Source: DATKRB01 sp963794215
GTDB lineage: Bacteria > Actinomycetota > Acidimicrobiia > Acidimicrobiales > RAAP-2
Direction of reading: 5' to 3'
Length of the DNA stretch: 64,000 nt
Assembly: GCA_963794215.1 (NCBI GenBank)
Contig: CAWCCQ010000001.1
Coordinates: 124,001 to 188,000, forward strand
Part shown: positions 1 through 8,459 of the stretch, piece by piece
How positions within the stretch are numbered: the stretch's first letter is position 1
Layout of the letters: the number at the start of each line of letters is the position of its first letter
Made by a program: the position numbers and the translations under genes
The notes under the pieces: model-generated
Told to the model about the DNA's origin: nothing
The model's input: only the letters and a program-made list of their open reading frames with translations
Databases searched by the model: none

Positions 1-1
1 A

Positions 2-1207
2 CCACCTCCTCGAGCCGCCGCGCTCGCCGGATGGGCGCTACTCCCCCTGCGAGCGTTCCTCGGCATTACCTTCTGTTTCGCCGGTTTCCAAAAACTGGCC
101 AATCCGAACTTCTTCAACGCCTCTAGTCCATCGAGTATTCAGGCCCAACTCATTGCCGCCGAACGAATCAGCCCGCTGCACTCACTCCTCGGACACCTTT
201 TATCCGCCGCAACCCCGATTGGTCTGTTCATCGCCCTTGGTGAGATCGCGGTGGGAATCGGGACGCTGCTGGGCCTATGGACCCGGGTCGCAGCCATTGG
301 CGGCCTGGTTCTGTCGTTCACGCTCTTCCTGACGGTCAGCTTCCATTCGTCGCCGTACTACACGGGAGCCGACATCGTCTTTTTCTTTGCGTGGCTACCG
401 ATGGTTCTGGCTGGTTCGGGCGGGGTGCTGTCAGTGGACGCAGTGGTGGCATCGTGGACCGGCGCCGAAAGCAAGCTGGGGTCGCCGACGATGGTGGCGG
501 TCCCCTTTTGGGTGATCCAGACGGTGTGCGGTAACTACAGCGACGACCGGTGCCGGGCGCTCGGAGGAGCACCTTGTGACGTCGGTCGTTGTCCGTTTCT
601 TGCTGACGAGCGAAGCAACGTCCTCCGTCGAGGTCCTGACGAGATCGACCGCCGTCAAGTGGTGCTCGGAGGGATCGCCGCTGCTGCAGCCGGTGCGGTG
701 GGACTCCTCGCCGCTGGGGCGGTCGCCGGGATCGCACGCGCCGCCGGGGACGCGCCCACACCCTCGTCTGGCGCGTCCGCCCTCCCTGGTGGCGTCAGGC
801 GCTCCACGGCGAACAGCACCACCATGGGCCCGAGCACTAGCACGACACCGTCAAGCCAACAGTCGGGAACGACGTCAACCTCCAACCCGGCCAAACCCCC
901 AGGGACGGCGATCGGTCCGGCCAAGGACGTCCCGGTCGGGGGAGCCGCCAGCTTCACAGACCCCAATAGCGGCGACCCTTCTCTCGTGCTACAGCCGACT
1001 GCTGGCCGCTATGTGGCGTACGACGCCATCTGCCCCCACGCTGGGTGCACCGTCGGCTACGCACGATCGGCCAACGTGCTGGTTTGTCCGTGTCACGGGT
1101 CACAGTTCAACCCGTCCAATGGCGACGTAGAGATCGGCCCGGCGGCCGCGGGTCTACGGCGCCTCACCATCGCCGAAGGCCCCGATGGCCAGTTGTACGT
1201 TGCATAA
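2..1207 (+). CDS. DoxX-like membrane / Rieske [2Fe-2S] fusion protein (5' end missing)
   Basis: The reading frame is open to the window edge, so the N-terminus is missing; 401 residues are visible. The first ~140 residues are hydrophobic with FCFAGFQKLANP near the start, typical of DoxX/thiosulfate:quinone-oxidoreductase-type membrane proteins. A linker with several cysteines follows, then DRRQVVLGG and another hydrophobic segment (~residues 217-240) resembling an internal Tat-like or membrane anchor, then a Ser/Thr/Pro-rich stretch. The C-terminus is a Rieske domain with CPHAGC (~residue 344) and CPCHGSQF (~362), so all four cluster ligands (two Cys, two His) are present. By family knowledge DoxX proteins pass electrons to quinone; a Rieske domain in the same chain suggests a membrane redox protein with the cluster outside the membrane. 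The substrate is unknown. Confidence 0.85.
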   Translation, partial: PPPRAAALAGWALLPLRAFLGITFCFAGFQKLANPNFFNASSPSSIQAQLIAAERISPLHSLLGHLLSAATPIGLFIALGEIAVGIGTLLGLWTRVAAIGGLVLSFTLFLTVSFHSSPYYTGADIVFFFAWLPMVLAGSGGVLSVDAVVASWTGAESKLGSPTMVAVPFWVIQTVCGNYSDDRCRALGGAPCDVGRCPFLADERSNVLRRGPDEIDRRQVVLGGIAAAAAGAVGLLAAGAVAGIARAAGDAPTPSSGASALPGGVRRSTANSTTMGPSTSTTPSSQQSGTTSTSNPAKPPGTAIGPAKDVPVGGAASFTDPNSGDPSLVLQPTAGRYVAYDAICPHAGCTVGYARSANVLVCPCHGSQFNPSNGDVEIGPAAAGLRRLTIAEGPDGQLYVA

Positions 1208-1264
1208 TGCACAGATCGCCGGAGCACGGCCGCGATAACGGGCCTAGAGTCATCGATCCTGAGG

Positions 1265-2623
1265 GTGGTGGCGAAGGATGACCGGGCCCCTTCGGGCCGT
1301 CCTCGATCGTGGGCTGCGGGAAAACGGGTGCCTCGTGGACGCCGCCGAAGTCGGCGCCGCGGCGGGGGTCCTGGTGTGAGTGCTCCGCCGGGTGCGGCTG
1401 ACTCATCGTCTGGTTCGGCGCCTCTCGCCTCGGACACGGCACCCCGTGAGCAACGGCGCGTGCCTGCGGTCAGGCGTAGGCGCCGCCGCCGCCGCCTTTT
1501 GATCGCATCGCCTTTCATCGCGTTGCTGCTGGTGGCCGTCTCTTCGTACACCGCGTGGATGCTGCAGCCGACGAGCATGTCGTGGAGTGAGCGCAGCACT
1601 GAGTGGATCAGAAACGAGGTCCCTTTCGGCAACTCGATGGTCGACCAGGTCGAGCACGTCTACTACAGCTTGCACGCGCCGAAGACGGGCGGCCCTCAGC
1701 TGAAGAGGCTGCCCACAGTCGGACTGAAGCCGAGCAACATTGCGACAACGACCACCCAGCCTCCCCCTTGGCCGCCGCCGATCACGCCGATCTTCGCGCA
1801 GGCGCTACCCGGCGAAGGGGTCTGGCGGCCCACCGGCCCGCCGGTTGACGGAGGATCGCCCGTGCTAGTGACGACCTTTCGGCCCGAGGTCGACTATCCA
1901 CAGATCGTCGCCTACGTGGCCTGGTTCGACCATACGCGCTCCGAAATCGGGTATTACCCGGGCCGTTATGAGCCGCCGAGCGCCGCCGTACGTGGCCCGA
2001 TGATGGTTCCCGACAATCAGCGGTGGCGGTTGCTTGCGACCTTCAACGGCGGCTTCACCTACGTCGATGGCAACAACGGCTCGGCCGACAATGGTCTCAC
2101 GAACGAGCCGCTGAAGGACGGCAACGCCACACTCATCGGCTATACGAACGGCAACGTCGCGATCTTGAACTGGAGCGGCGACCCGAATGCGGGGCCGGAC
2201 GTAGCGTGGGCCCGGCAGAGCCTGGCTCCGATCGTCTGGAACGGACAACTAAATCCCGCGTTAAACGATGACCCGAACAGTCCTCAGTGGGGATACACGC
2301 TCGGCGGCCTCACCCGGGTCTGGCGCACTGGCGTGGGCGTCGACGCTCGCGGCAACCTCATCTACGTAGTGGCGAATGACCAAACCGTGATTACTCTGGC
2401 GCAAATCCTTCAGCATGTCGGCGCCGTGGATGCGATGGAGTTCGATATCAACCCCGAGTGGCACACCCTAATCACCTACACCCACCAAAATGGGACTCTC
2501 CTCCCGACAATGGTCGAACCCCAACCCATGCAGTCTGCCAATCGCTACCTCGTCCCCGACGACCGAGACTTCTTGGCCGTCTACCAGCGCCTTCCGGGTC
2601 CGGTCACTGTCCCCTTCGGGTAG
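1265..2623 (+). CDS. membrane-anchored phosphodiester glycosidase (NAGPA/DUF2233-like) domain protein
   Basis: 452 residues. The N-terminal ~75 residues are very Arg-rich and cytosolic-looking, followed by one membrane segment (LLIASPFIALLLVAVSS) and a proline/threonine-rich linker. The C-terminal ~280 residues carry hallmarks of the phosphodiester glycosidase/exopolysaccharide-associated family: ATFNGGF, RTGVGVDARGNLIYVV, and QILQHVGAVDAMEFDIN. It is therefore probably an extracytoplasmic enzyme tethered by a single N-terminal helix and acting on cell-envelope or extracellular glycan phosphodiesters; the exact substrate cannot be told. The start is one of two adjacent GTG codons (1265 or 1268) behind a purine-rich GAGGGTGG. 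The gene stands alone, 57 bp after the Rieske gene and in the same direction. Confidence 0.75.
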   Translation: MVAKDDRAPSGRPRSWAAGKRVPRGRRRSRRRGGGPGVSAPPGAADSSSGSAPLASDTAPREQRRVPAVRRRRRRRRLLIASPFIALLLVAVSSYTAWMLQPTSMSWSERSTEWIRNEVPFGNSMVDQVEHVYYSLHAPKTGGPQLKRLPTVGLKPSNIATTTTQPPPWPPPITPIFAQALPGEGVWRPTGPPVDGGSPVLVTTFRPEVDYPQIVAYVAWFDHTRSEIGYYPGRYEPPSAAVRGPMMVPDNQRWRLLATFNGGFTYVDGNNGSADNGLTNEPLKDGNATLIGYTNGNVAILNWSGDPNAGPDVAWARQSLAPIVWNGQLNPALNDDPNSPQWGYTLGGLTRVWRTGVGVDARGNLIYVVANDQTVITLAQILQHVGAVDAMEFDINPEWHTLITYTHQNGTLLPTMVEPQPMQSANRYLVPDDRDFLAVYQRLPGPVTVPFG

Positions 2624-2837
2624 GGATCCCGCCGCCTCGGCGACAGAGATCGCCCATAAACGGTGTACGGGGATCGGGCGGGACCAGCGGGATTCAAACC
2701 CGCTGGCGATAGCGGTGGAGGAAGCTCCGTCTTGAGGGGCACACTGCTCCAAAACTCGCTGACCCAAAGGGAACGGAGTATCCGCGCTTCGGTAAAGGTC
2801 GGCCTTTCGGTCAAGCAGGTAGCGCTGGCGGCCCTGT

Positions 2838-2900
2838 ACTGATAAGCGCGGGTTATTCGAGCGCGGCCATAATTGCCCCTCATCGTCTAGCAGGTAAGTA
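2838..2900. repeat. dispersed GCGATAA/AATTGCCCCT intergenic repeat, degenerate copy
   Basis: The 343-bp gap after the glycosidase gene contains CTGATAAG, GGTTATTCG and AATTGCCCCTCATCG, the same elements in the same order as the clear copies near 12.7 kb and 50.0 kb. The rest of the gap holds no supported gene. The tRNA-like T-arm at 2685-2706 is discussed under rejected items. Confidence 0.45.
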
Positions 2901-2966
2901 GCTGAGGCGACCGAAAAGTTGTGCCTATTGTCGAGGACGTTAAGGCTGTCACTCGGGGGGCGCTAC

Positions 2967-3488
2967 CTACGAGGTCTGCAGGGCCGAGCCGGTCTCAAGG
3001 AGGGTTTTGAAACTGGAAAGAACGGCAGGCCAACCATCAGAGATGCCCTGGAGGACATGGCTGCCAGGCTCGAAGCCATCGTGGACGACCGTGAGCCGGG
3101 CCACACCGTGCCCGACGTCCGCGATGTCGAAGGCGACCTTCGAGCGGGGTTCAGCTCGCCAGGCATTAGCGGTGACCTCGTCCATGCCGACCTCGGCGGC
3201 CCACCCCGGGGTAAAGCTGTGCCAGGTATAAGCCAGCCGGCGGGCGCGATCGGATTCCAGAATCACCTGCTCGGGGTCGCTCACGACAAGCCCGACCTCC
3301 TCATGCGCCATGTCGTAGGTGGAGTCCTTTTTCCAGTCCGACCGGAAGGTCTTCTCACCTGCTCGTTGGTGTCGCCAGTAGCGTTTCACAAGGGCGGGGT
3401 CGGTGAGGCCTTGCCAGACCTTCTCGGGCGTGGCGCGGATATAGGTCGTGTACGTAAAGCTCCTGGCCGGGTCGGTGGGCGGAGCCAT
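2967..3488 (-). CDS. SRPBCC (AHSA1/START-like) family protein
   Basis: 173 residues from the ATG at 3488, chosen because a GGAGG lies about 7 bases upstream; longer upstream extensions have no ribosome site. The sequence follows the SRPBCC/Aha1-like pattern: an opening FTYTTYIRATPEKVWQGLTD with the usual 'A.pe.VW..ltdp' signature, a central YDMAHEEVG region, and a C-terminal GISDGWPAVLSSFKTLLETG helix. Such proteins form a hydrophobic helix-grip cavity and are usually soluble ligand-binding or detoxification proteins; ArsR regulators often sit next to them but none is visible here. It is convergent with the glycosidase gene and separated from the permease operon by a ~440-bp gap. The specific ligand is unknown. 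Confidence 0.85.
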   Translation of the reverse strand: MAPPTDPARSFTYTTYIRATPEKVWQGLTDPALVKRYWRHQRAGEKTFRSDWKKDSTYDMAHEEVGLVVSDPEQVILESDRARRLAYTWHSFTPGWAAEVGMDEVTANAWRAEPRSKVAFDIADVGHGVARLTVVHDGFEPGSHVLQGISDGWPAVLSSFKTLLETGSALQTS

Positions 3489-3925
3489 TGATGTGCCTCC
3501 AGTCGTCAAGTCGCCGTGTTGAGACATCCTCTGTCCCACATTTCTACCCATGTCGAGGATAGACACCCATGGCGCGCCCTTCAGGCCCCACGGGCGATCA
3601 CCCTTCTCGAAGTGTTCGGAAGGGGCGTCCAACAGCGAGCGCCGAGTCAGCGGGACGGTCCAGGCGCTTAGGGACCCGATGAAGGCGTCGTTCCGCCTCA
3701 TTGGAGTTGGTTGCAAAGGGGCGATGAGAACTGCATATCGCTGCGCGTCAGGTATCGATAAGTGGTGGTTGTCGTCGTGCATCGACGGTGATTTCAATGG
3801 GCAATCGACGAGTATCGGCATTGCGGGGCCAGCGTCGCGACGCTCTTTATATGCGAGCCCCGAGGCATTCAACGGCAAGTCAAACCATGACGTTCCCGGC
3901 CCGAAGCCCGCGCCTGGTGGCCTCC
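3489..3925. other. intergenic region with repeat-like GATAAG motifs
   Basis: No supported gene. Positions about 3720-3790 contain GCGATGAGAACTGC, ATATCGC, TATCGATAAGTGG and CATCGACGG, reminiscent of the GCGATAAG repeat family seen elsewhere. The short plus-strand open frame here has no ribosome site and no family resemblance. Confidence 0.4.
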
Positions 3926-5137
3926 TCACATGCTCCACAGCGCCTGGCTAGGTGACATCCGAGCGGCGCGCAGGGCGGGCCAGAGGCCTGCAGTGGCGCC
4001 GATGAGAATCGCGATACCGATGCCGCCGCCCCATGCCAGGGCCGGGATGACGACGAGCTCGTGCTGGGTGGAGGCGTAGACGGCAGTGGAGAGGCCGCCT
4101 GCTGCGACGCCGATGGCGCCACCAACAAGAGCCAAGACGACGGCTTCGACAAAGAACTGGACGCGGATGTGGCTCCTAGTGGCTCCGAGAGCCCGGCGCA
4201 GTCCTATCTCAGAGCGTCGTTCGAGGACCGAGATGATCATGATGTTGGCCACCCCGATGGCCCCGACGAGAAGCGCCACGGCGCCGAGACCCAAAAAAAG
4301 GCCGTCGAACGCGCCTCGGGCATCTGCTTGAGCGACGAGGGCGTCCGAGGGTTGGGAGACGTCGACGTCGCTGGGGTTCTGCGGGTCAGCGGTGGCACCC
4401 AGCAGGTTGTCGACCGCGGCGACCCGGGCGGGCTGGGCTCGCACGTAGATGCTGGACGGATGCCCGTCAAAGCCGAGGTAGCGCTCGGCGGCACGGAAGC
4501 CGACCAGGACCGAGGAGTCAATGGCGCTGAGGGCCGGGAATCTGACGGGGTTCAAGATGCCGGCCACATAGAACCACTGGTCGTCGAGCCAGATCCGCTC
4601 ACCCGAGAAGACCCGGTCGATCCCGAGGCGCTGGGCGGCGGCGGCCCCGAGGACAGTGACGGGTTCTTGGTCGGTGGCGGCGTTGAGGTAACTGCCCTCA
4701 GCGACTGTGGTGCCCACCGTGGGCAATAAGCCCACGCTGGCTGCGTCGATGGAGAGGGCATTGGAGTCGATGGTCGGGATGAGCGGGCTGCGGTAAACGT
4801 TGCCAGTGACCGATCCGATCTGCTGGACCGCGGTGACGGCGTCGATGCGTCCGATCATGGCCGGGGCGGCAGTGGGGAGCTCGGCCGTCTGGCCAGAGAG
4901 GGTCTGGCCGTTCTGGACCACGAGGAGGTTGGTGCCGAGGGCGGCGATCTCGTTGTCCAGCCCGGCCGACGCAGATGAGGAGAGACCCAACACCGCCACG
5001 ATGGCGGCCACGCCGATGGCGATGCCCAGTGCGGAGAGGCCCGCTCGTAGCTTGCGGGTCCGCAGCCCCACCGTCGAAAGGCGCAGGAGGTCGGAGGGCG
5101 GCAGCCTTTTCACCACCGGCGTTGCCGCGGTGGTCAT
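3926..5137 (-). CDS. MacB/FtsX-type ABC transporter permease
   Basis: 403 residues. It starts with a cytosolic tail and one membrane helix (LSALGIAIGVAAIVAVLGLS). An extracytoplasmic MacB-type periplasmic core domain (~residues 50-270) follows, then three C-terminal FtsX helices beginning at GLGAVALLVGAIGVANIMIIS with the diagnostic ERRSEIGLRRALGATRSHI cytosolic loop. This is the four-helix layout of MacB/LolC-like permeases. Its start overlaps the stop of the ATPase by 4 bp (ATGA), so the two are translationally coupled. With the adaptor upstream it should form an export system rather than an importer. Cargo is unknown; peptides, antibiotics or envelope lipoproteins are typical for the family. 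Confidence 0.9.
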   Translation of the reverse strand: MTTAATPVVKRLPPSDLLRLSTVGLRTRKLRAGLSALGIAIGVAAIVAVLGLSSSASAGLDNEIAALGTNLLVVQNGQTLSGQTAELPTAAPAMIGRIDAVTAVQQIGSVTGNVYRSPLIPTIDSNALSIDAASVGLLPTVGTTVAEGSYLNAATDQEPVTVLGAAAAQRLGIDRVFSGERIWLDDQWFYVAGILNPVRFPALSAIDSSVLVGFRAAERYLGFDGHPSSIYVRAQPARVAAVDNLLGATADPQNPSDVDVSQPSDALVAQADARGAFDGLFLGLGAVALLVGAIGVANIMIISVLERRSEIGLRRALGATRSHIRVQFFVEAVVLALVGGAIGVAAGGLSTAVYASTQHELVVIPALAWGGGIGIAILIGATAGLWPALRAARMSPSQALWSM

Positions 5138-5940
5138 GTGACCTCATCGTGAACGGAGTCGACCTTGGCAGGCAACGCAGAGTCGCCGAGCTTCGCAGCG
5201 GTATCGAAGACGATCTGTCCGTCGAGCATCTCGATGCGCCGGCCCATACGCGCCGCGATCGTTTGGTCGTGGGTGATGACCACGAGGGTCACCCCGAGGT
5301 CGTGCAGGTCTTCGAAGAGCCCCAAGATGGCCCGTCCCGTCGCCTGGTCGAGGTTGCCGGTGGGTTCGTCGGCGAACACGATCGCCGGGCTGCCCACCAG
5401 GGCCCGGGCGATGGCCACACGCTGGCGCTGTCCGCCCGACAACTGGTTGGGCCGTGCGTGTGGTCGTTCATTGAGGCCGACGAGCCGCAGAGCGTCGAGG
5501 GCGCTGGCCCGCCGCTCGACTTGGGGGACTCCGGCGTAGAGGAGGCCGTCAGCCACATTGTCGAGCGCGCTTTGCTGCTCGGCCAAGAAGAACTGCTGAA
5601 AGACGAAGCCGATCCGGGTCGCACGCAGCGCCGCCAACTCCCGGTCGGAAAGCCGCTCGATGTCTAGGCCGGTGATCCGCACTCGGCCGGCGCTGGGCCG
5701 GTCCAAGGTGCCCATCAGCTGCAACAGAGTAGTCTTGCCGGACCCTGACGGGCCCACGATGCCCACCAGCTCGCCCCGGGCGACGTTGAAAGAGATATCC
5801 CGCAGGGCGGTCACCGGCGGTTCGCTCGGATAGACCTTGGAGACGTGGTCGACCTCGAGCACTGGCCGCGAGCGGTCATGGTCGGCCTCGGCCGCTCCGA
5901 TGTCGTCGGGCCCGCGCCCGGCGCCGGACGCGAGGGTCAT
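5134..5940 (-). CDS. ABC transporter ATP-binding protein (MacB/LolD-type)
   Basis: 268 residues from the ATG at 5940. A longer upstream frame exists, but this start overlaps the adaptor stop by 4 bp (ATGA) and fits the family. Walker A GPSGSGKT is at ~63-70, the Q-loop is in FVFQQFFLAEQQSALDN, the signature LSGGQRQRVAIARAL, Walker B VFADEPTGNLD and the H-loop VVITHDQ. The 'DEPTGNLD' motif is typical of the MacB/LolD/FtsE clade that partners FtsX-type permeases. It is cytosolic, powers the permease encoded immediately downstream, and is the middle member of the overlapped operon. The first ~27 residues before PVLEVDHVSKVY are poorly conserved in appearance. Confidence 0.93.
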   Translation of the reverse strand: MTLASGAGRGPDDIGAAEADHDRSRPVLEVDHVSKVYPSEPPVTALRDISFNVARGELVGIVGPSGSGKTTLLQLMGTLDRPSAGRVRITGLDIERLSDRELAALRATRIGFVFQQFFLAEQQSALDNVADGLLYAGVPQVERRASALDALRLVGLNERPHARPNQLSGGQRQRVAIARALVGSPAIVFADEPTGNLDQATGRAILGLFEDLHDLGVTLVVITHDQTIAARMGRRIEMLDGQIVFDTAAKLGDSALPAKVDSVHDEVT

Positions 5941-7097
5941 AGATTCGGCACGACCACGCGCTGGCCGGCGGACAGCTGAGGCCCGCTCACCTCCACCAGG
6001 CCGTGGGCGTTGTCGAAGAGCCCCAGTGTGACGGTCACGAGGTGGCGCGCGCCGTTGGTGCCCGCCACCTCCACTGCGTAGGCACTCCCAGATTGCGCCA
6101 AGAGGGCGTCGATAGGCACCACCAATACGTTGTTGACGCTCGCGGTGGTGATTGTCACGTTCACTGGGGCCTGGTCCCACGTCCCAGTGGCGGCCGACTC
6201 TGTCGGGTTCACCAGCACGGTGATGGTCGGCGAGGTATCTGAGCTCCCTGACGCCGGTGGCATCGCCACGGTGCCCACCGAGGAGATCACCCCCGGCGTG
6301 GTCTCGTTGTTGGGCAAGGTGATGGTCACCTTGTCGCCAACCTTCACCTCGGACTGTTCGGAGGCGTCCAGGGCGATGCTGATTTGGCGGTTCGTGGAGG
6401 TTGCCTGCAGGACTGGCTGGCCTGGCGGAGCGGGAGCTCCGAGGGTGGCCGCCAGTGAGGTCACGCGAGCGGCAGTGGGCGCGAACACGGCCTGTCCCAG
6501 GGACAGGGTGCCGGTCTGGGGCGCGCCGAGGTGGGCCTGCAGCTTCTCCACGGCCACCTCGGTCCAGTACGTGAAGGCAGCTGCGCCCTCGGGGATCTCC
6601 ATGCTCGTTGCGTAGCCGAGGGCAACCAGATCGCCATTCAGCTGGACCACGTCAGCCCCCGTCAGGCCCGACGAAAGGGTGCGGTAGGCGGGGGTCGAGC
6701 CATAGAGCAGCACGACCGGTGCCCCGCTCACTTGATAGAGCACCTGGCCCTGGCTTACGACCTGACCGACCGTGGGGACGGCGGTCACCGTCCCCTGCGC
6801 CTGGTTGACGACCGAGTAGCTGTCGGCATAGCCGAGTGTGGCCGGCAGCTGAATCTGCGAGAACAGATCTTGGCGGGCGACGGTGTAGAGCGACGTCGGG
6901 TCGCCGTTGCTGGCTAGGCCGGGTTGGCTCGTCCCTCCAGAGGAAAAAGGATCGGAGAGGGCGACCGACATCCCCGCCGCGACGAGGACGACCGCGGCGG
7001 CGATCAGCCAGGGGGCCCTGCGCCGAGGTCGATGCGCATTGGGCGGGCCGGTCGGTCGGGCGGCACTGTTCGTCGGGTCTGGGGAGGTCGGGCTCAC
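5937..7097 (-). CDS. HlyD/MacA-type efflux adaptor with peptidoglycan-binding-like domain
   Basis: 386 residues. The N-terminus is cytosolic and Pro/Arg-rich, then a single membrane helix (APWLIAAAVVLVAAGMSVAL). The extracytoplasmic part has a lipoyl-like segment (AQGTVTAVPTVGQVVSQGQVLYQV), an inserted PG-binding-like domain (LTGADVVQLNGDLVALGYA through WTEVAVEKLQAHLGAP), then beta-barrel and membrane-proximal regions. This is the usual actinobacterial version of the MacA/HlyD adaptor, in which the coiled-coil hairpin is replaced by a peptidoglycan-binding module. It presumably links the MacB-type transporter to the cell wall. It overlaps the ATPase start by 4 bp and the preceding lipoprotein-family gene's stop by 4 bp (7094-7097). 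Confidence 0.87.
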   Translation of the reverse strand: MSPTSPDPTNSAARPTGPPNAHRPRRRAPWLIAAAVVLVAAGMSVALSDPFSSGGTSQPGLASNGDPTSLYTVARQDLFSQIQLPATLGYADSYSVVNQAQGTVTAVPTVGQVVSQGQVLYQVSGAPVVLLYGSTPAYRTLSSGLTGADVVQLNGDLVALGYATSMEIPEGAAAFTYWTEVAVEKLQAHLGAPQTGTLSLGQAVFAPTAARVTSLAATLGAPAPPGQPVLQATSTNRQISIALDASEQSEVKVGDKVTITLPNNETTPGVISSVGTVAMPPASGSSDTSPTITVLVNPTESAATGTWDQAPVNVTITTASVNNVLVVPIDALLAQSGSAYAVEVAGTNGARHLVTVTLGLFDNAHGLVEVSGPQLSAGQRVVVPNL

Positions 7098-7563
7098 GTC
7101 GAGGCGGGCACGAAGCCCCAGTAGGCCTTCGGGATCACTTGGAACGTCTGGCCGTTTGGATCGATGCCCATGCCGTCCGCGTCGAACTCGGACTCGCCCG
7201 AGGGGCCGGCATTCGGGTCACCGACGTTGGTCACCCCGCCCGCCGACCCCAGGCGTGATCGTTCCGAAGCGCGTTGGTCTTCAGTTGGGCCCTCTGGGCC
7301 GGGGTCGTGTCGGCTCCGGGGCTGTGCCGGGTGCATCTGCCGACCCGTTCCGCCCACCGAGAAGCCACGCAGTTCGTGTTGCGTGGCAGTACGCAGACTT
7401 TGGGTAACAGTCGCGAGGTGGTCGATAGGCTCCCACCGGAGCCCCGCTCGCTCCGAATGCGGAGAGGCGGCACGTTGAGCAACGTAGGAAGCGCGAAGCG
7501 CTCGCCAAACTCCCCTTCGCCCTCCCAGGCATGCCTCGTCTCTTGGCCCGTTGCCGCGCTCAT
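7094..7563 (-). pseudogene. frameshifted third member of the CMRS(N/H)GV lipoprotein family
   Basis: Two frames together make one gene. The first starts at 7563, overlapping the upstream lipoprotein stop by 4 bp, and carries TTPAQRAQLKTNALR. The second, ending at 7094 and overlapping the adaptor start by 4 bp, carries VGDPNAGPSGESEFDADGMG then IDPNGQTFQ. These pieces line up in order with the intact paralogues (central linker, then PDP...GI..GSPQF). The switch is near 7262. The conserved 4-bp overlaps at both ends argue that this was, or is, an operon gene with an internal frameshift rather than spacer DNA. The N-terminal third is poorly preserved and no lipobox or signal peptide is visible. 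Confidence 0.6.
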
Positions 7564-8153
7564 GACCCCTGCGTCTGGGCATAGGCGTTGTATTGGGCAT
7601 TCGAGGGCATGTAGGGGGGCCGGTACTTTCCGCAGGCTTGGTTCGCGGCCTCAAACTGTGGCGAACCCTGATTGATGCCCACGGATGCAGGGTCGGGAAT
7701 CCCATCGCTGCCGGGGTCAGGGAGTGCGACGCCGTGGTTGCGCATGCACTGGGCGAACTTCAGTCCTTGCGCCCGCACCCGCTGCAACTGGGCGTGGTTC
7801 GGCCCGTTGCCACCGTTCGGGAGCAGGTGTTGACAAGCGTTCTCAGCCGACTGGAACTTGGAGGTAGTGACCCCGAGTTGCTGCGAGCTCTCCTTGGGGA
7901 TCACTCCGCTGCTGTCGGGGTCTGGGTAGTTGCTCACCCCGTTCGAACGCATGCAGCGGGAAAAGGCGACCTGATGGGAATTGGTTGACCCTGCCGTATT
8001 CGATGAGCCGCCGGAACCGGTCGATGATGGGCTGGCCCCGCAGGCGGCCGCTACCAGGGCCAGTGCGGCTGCGGCGAGGAGCGCAGCCGCTTGCACAACG
8101 GCGTGCCATGCCCTTGGTGACCGGCGCCTGACCTGAGTACCGCCGTTCATCAT
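7560..8153 (-). CDS. lipoprotein with duplicated CMRS(N/H)GV..PDP motif
   Basis: 197 residues from the ATG at 8153 (a second ATG follows at 8150). A cleaved lipoprotein signal is clear: positively charged RRRSPRAW, a hydrophobic core, and lipobox LVAAACGAS with the lipidated Cys. The mature part has two internal repeats, FSRCMRSNGVSNYPDPDSSG and FAQCMRNHGVALPDPGSDG, each followed by a helix containing a further Cys (ENACQHLLP; NQACGKY). The family is common in actinobacteria but has no assigned function; four conserved cysteines suggest two disulfides. It is the first gene of the overlapped export operon, so an accessory substrate-binding or sensing role is a reasonable inference. Confidence 0.83.
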   Translation of the reverse strand: MMNGGTQVRRRSPRAWHAVVQAAALLAAAALALVAAACGASPSSTGSGGSSNTAGSTNSHQVAFSRCMRSNGVSNYPDPDSSGVIPKESSQQLGVTTSKFQSAENACQHLLPNGGNGPNHAQLQRVRAQGLKFAQCMRNHGVALPDPGSDGIPDPASVGINQGSPQFEAANQACGKYRPPYMPSNAQYNAYAQTQGS

Positions 8154-8330
8154 GGTGTCAGGGTTGGATGATCGAGCGGCCCGTCGGCATCGGCGTCCGG
8201 CCGTGACGGTGCGCTTCCCAGGGTGTGCCGTTCGCAGAGTCGGTGCCGGGCGCCGCGAGCCATGGGCGCCGCCGCGACAGCCGGCAGGTTGGGGACTGGC
8301 TTCATGCCAGCAATTCATACGCTCCGGGAT

Positions 8331-8349
8331 GTGACATCAGCGCTACATG
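8331..8349. promoter_or_regulatory. candidate operator/promoter box upstream of lipoprotein operon
   Basis: GTGACATCAGCGCTACATG lies ~178 bp upstream of the lipoprotein start. The same 19-mer with one change is found at 10694-10712 upstream of the paralogous lipoprotein and of the divergent response regulator. In both places a GGTTGGATGATCG segment lies 169-173 bp further toward the gene, so the whole leader seems duplicated. Binding by the adjacent OmpR-type regulator is inferred. Confidence 0.55.
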
Positions 8350-8459
8350 CGACGAAGCGCGAAGGTCACGACGGGCTATGAGGGGGCGGATTCAAGGGAT
8401 CACGGCAACGGCTTGGTGAGTAGGCAACGCTTCGTTGCCCCGACACCAGGAGGTTACAG

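Noticed and set aside
2685..2706. tRNA-like T-arm (minus strand GCGGG TTTGAAT CCCGC)
   Set aside because: The loop departs from the TTCRANY consensus, and no D-arm, anticodon arm or pairing 5' acceptor strand could be found upstream; probably a chance hairpin or tRNA debris.
3550..3951. 133-codon plus-strand ORF before the permease
   Set aside because: No ribosome site; protein-like features absent; overlaps repeat-like DNA.
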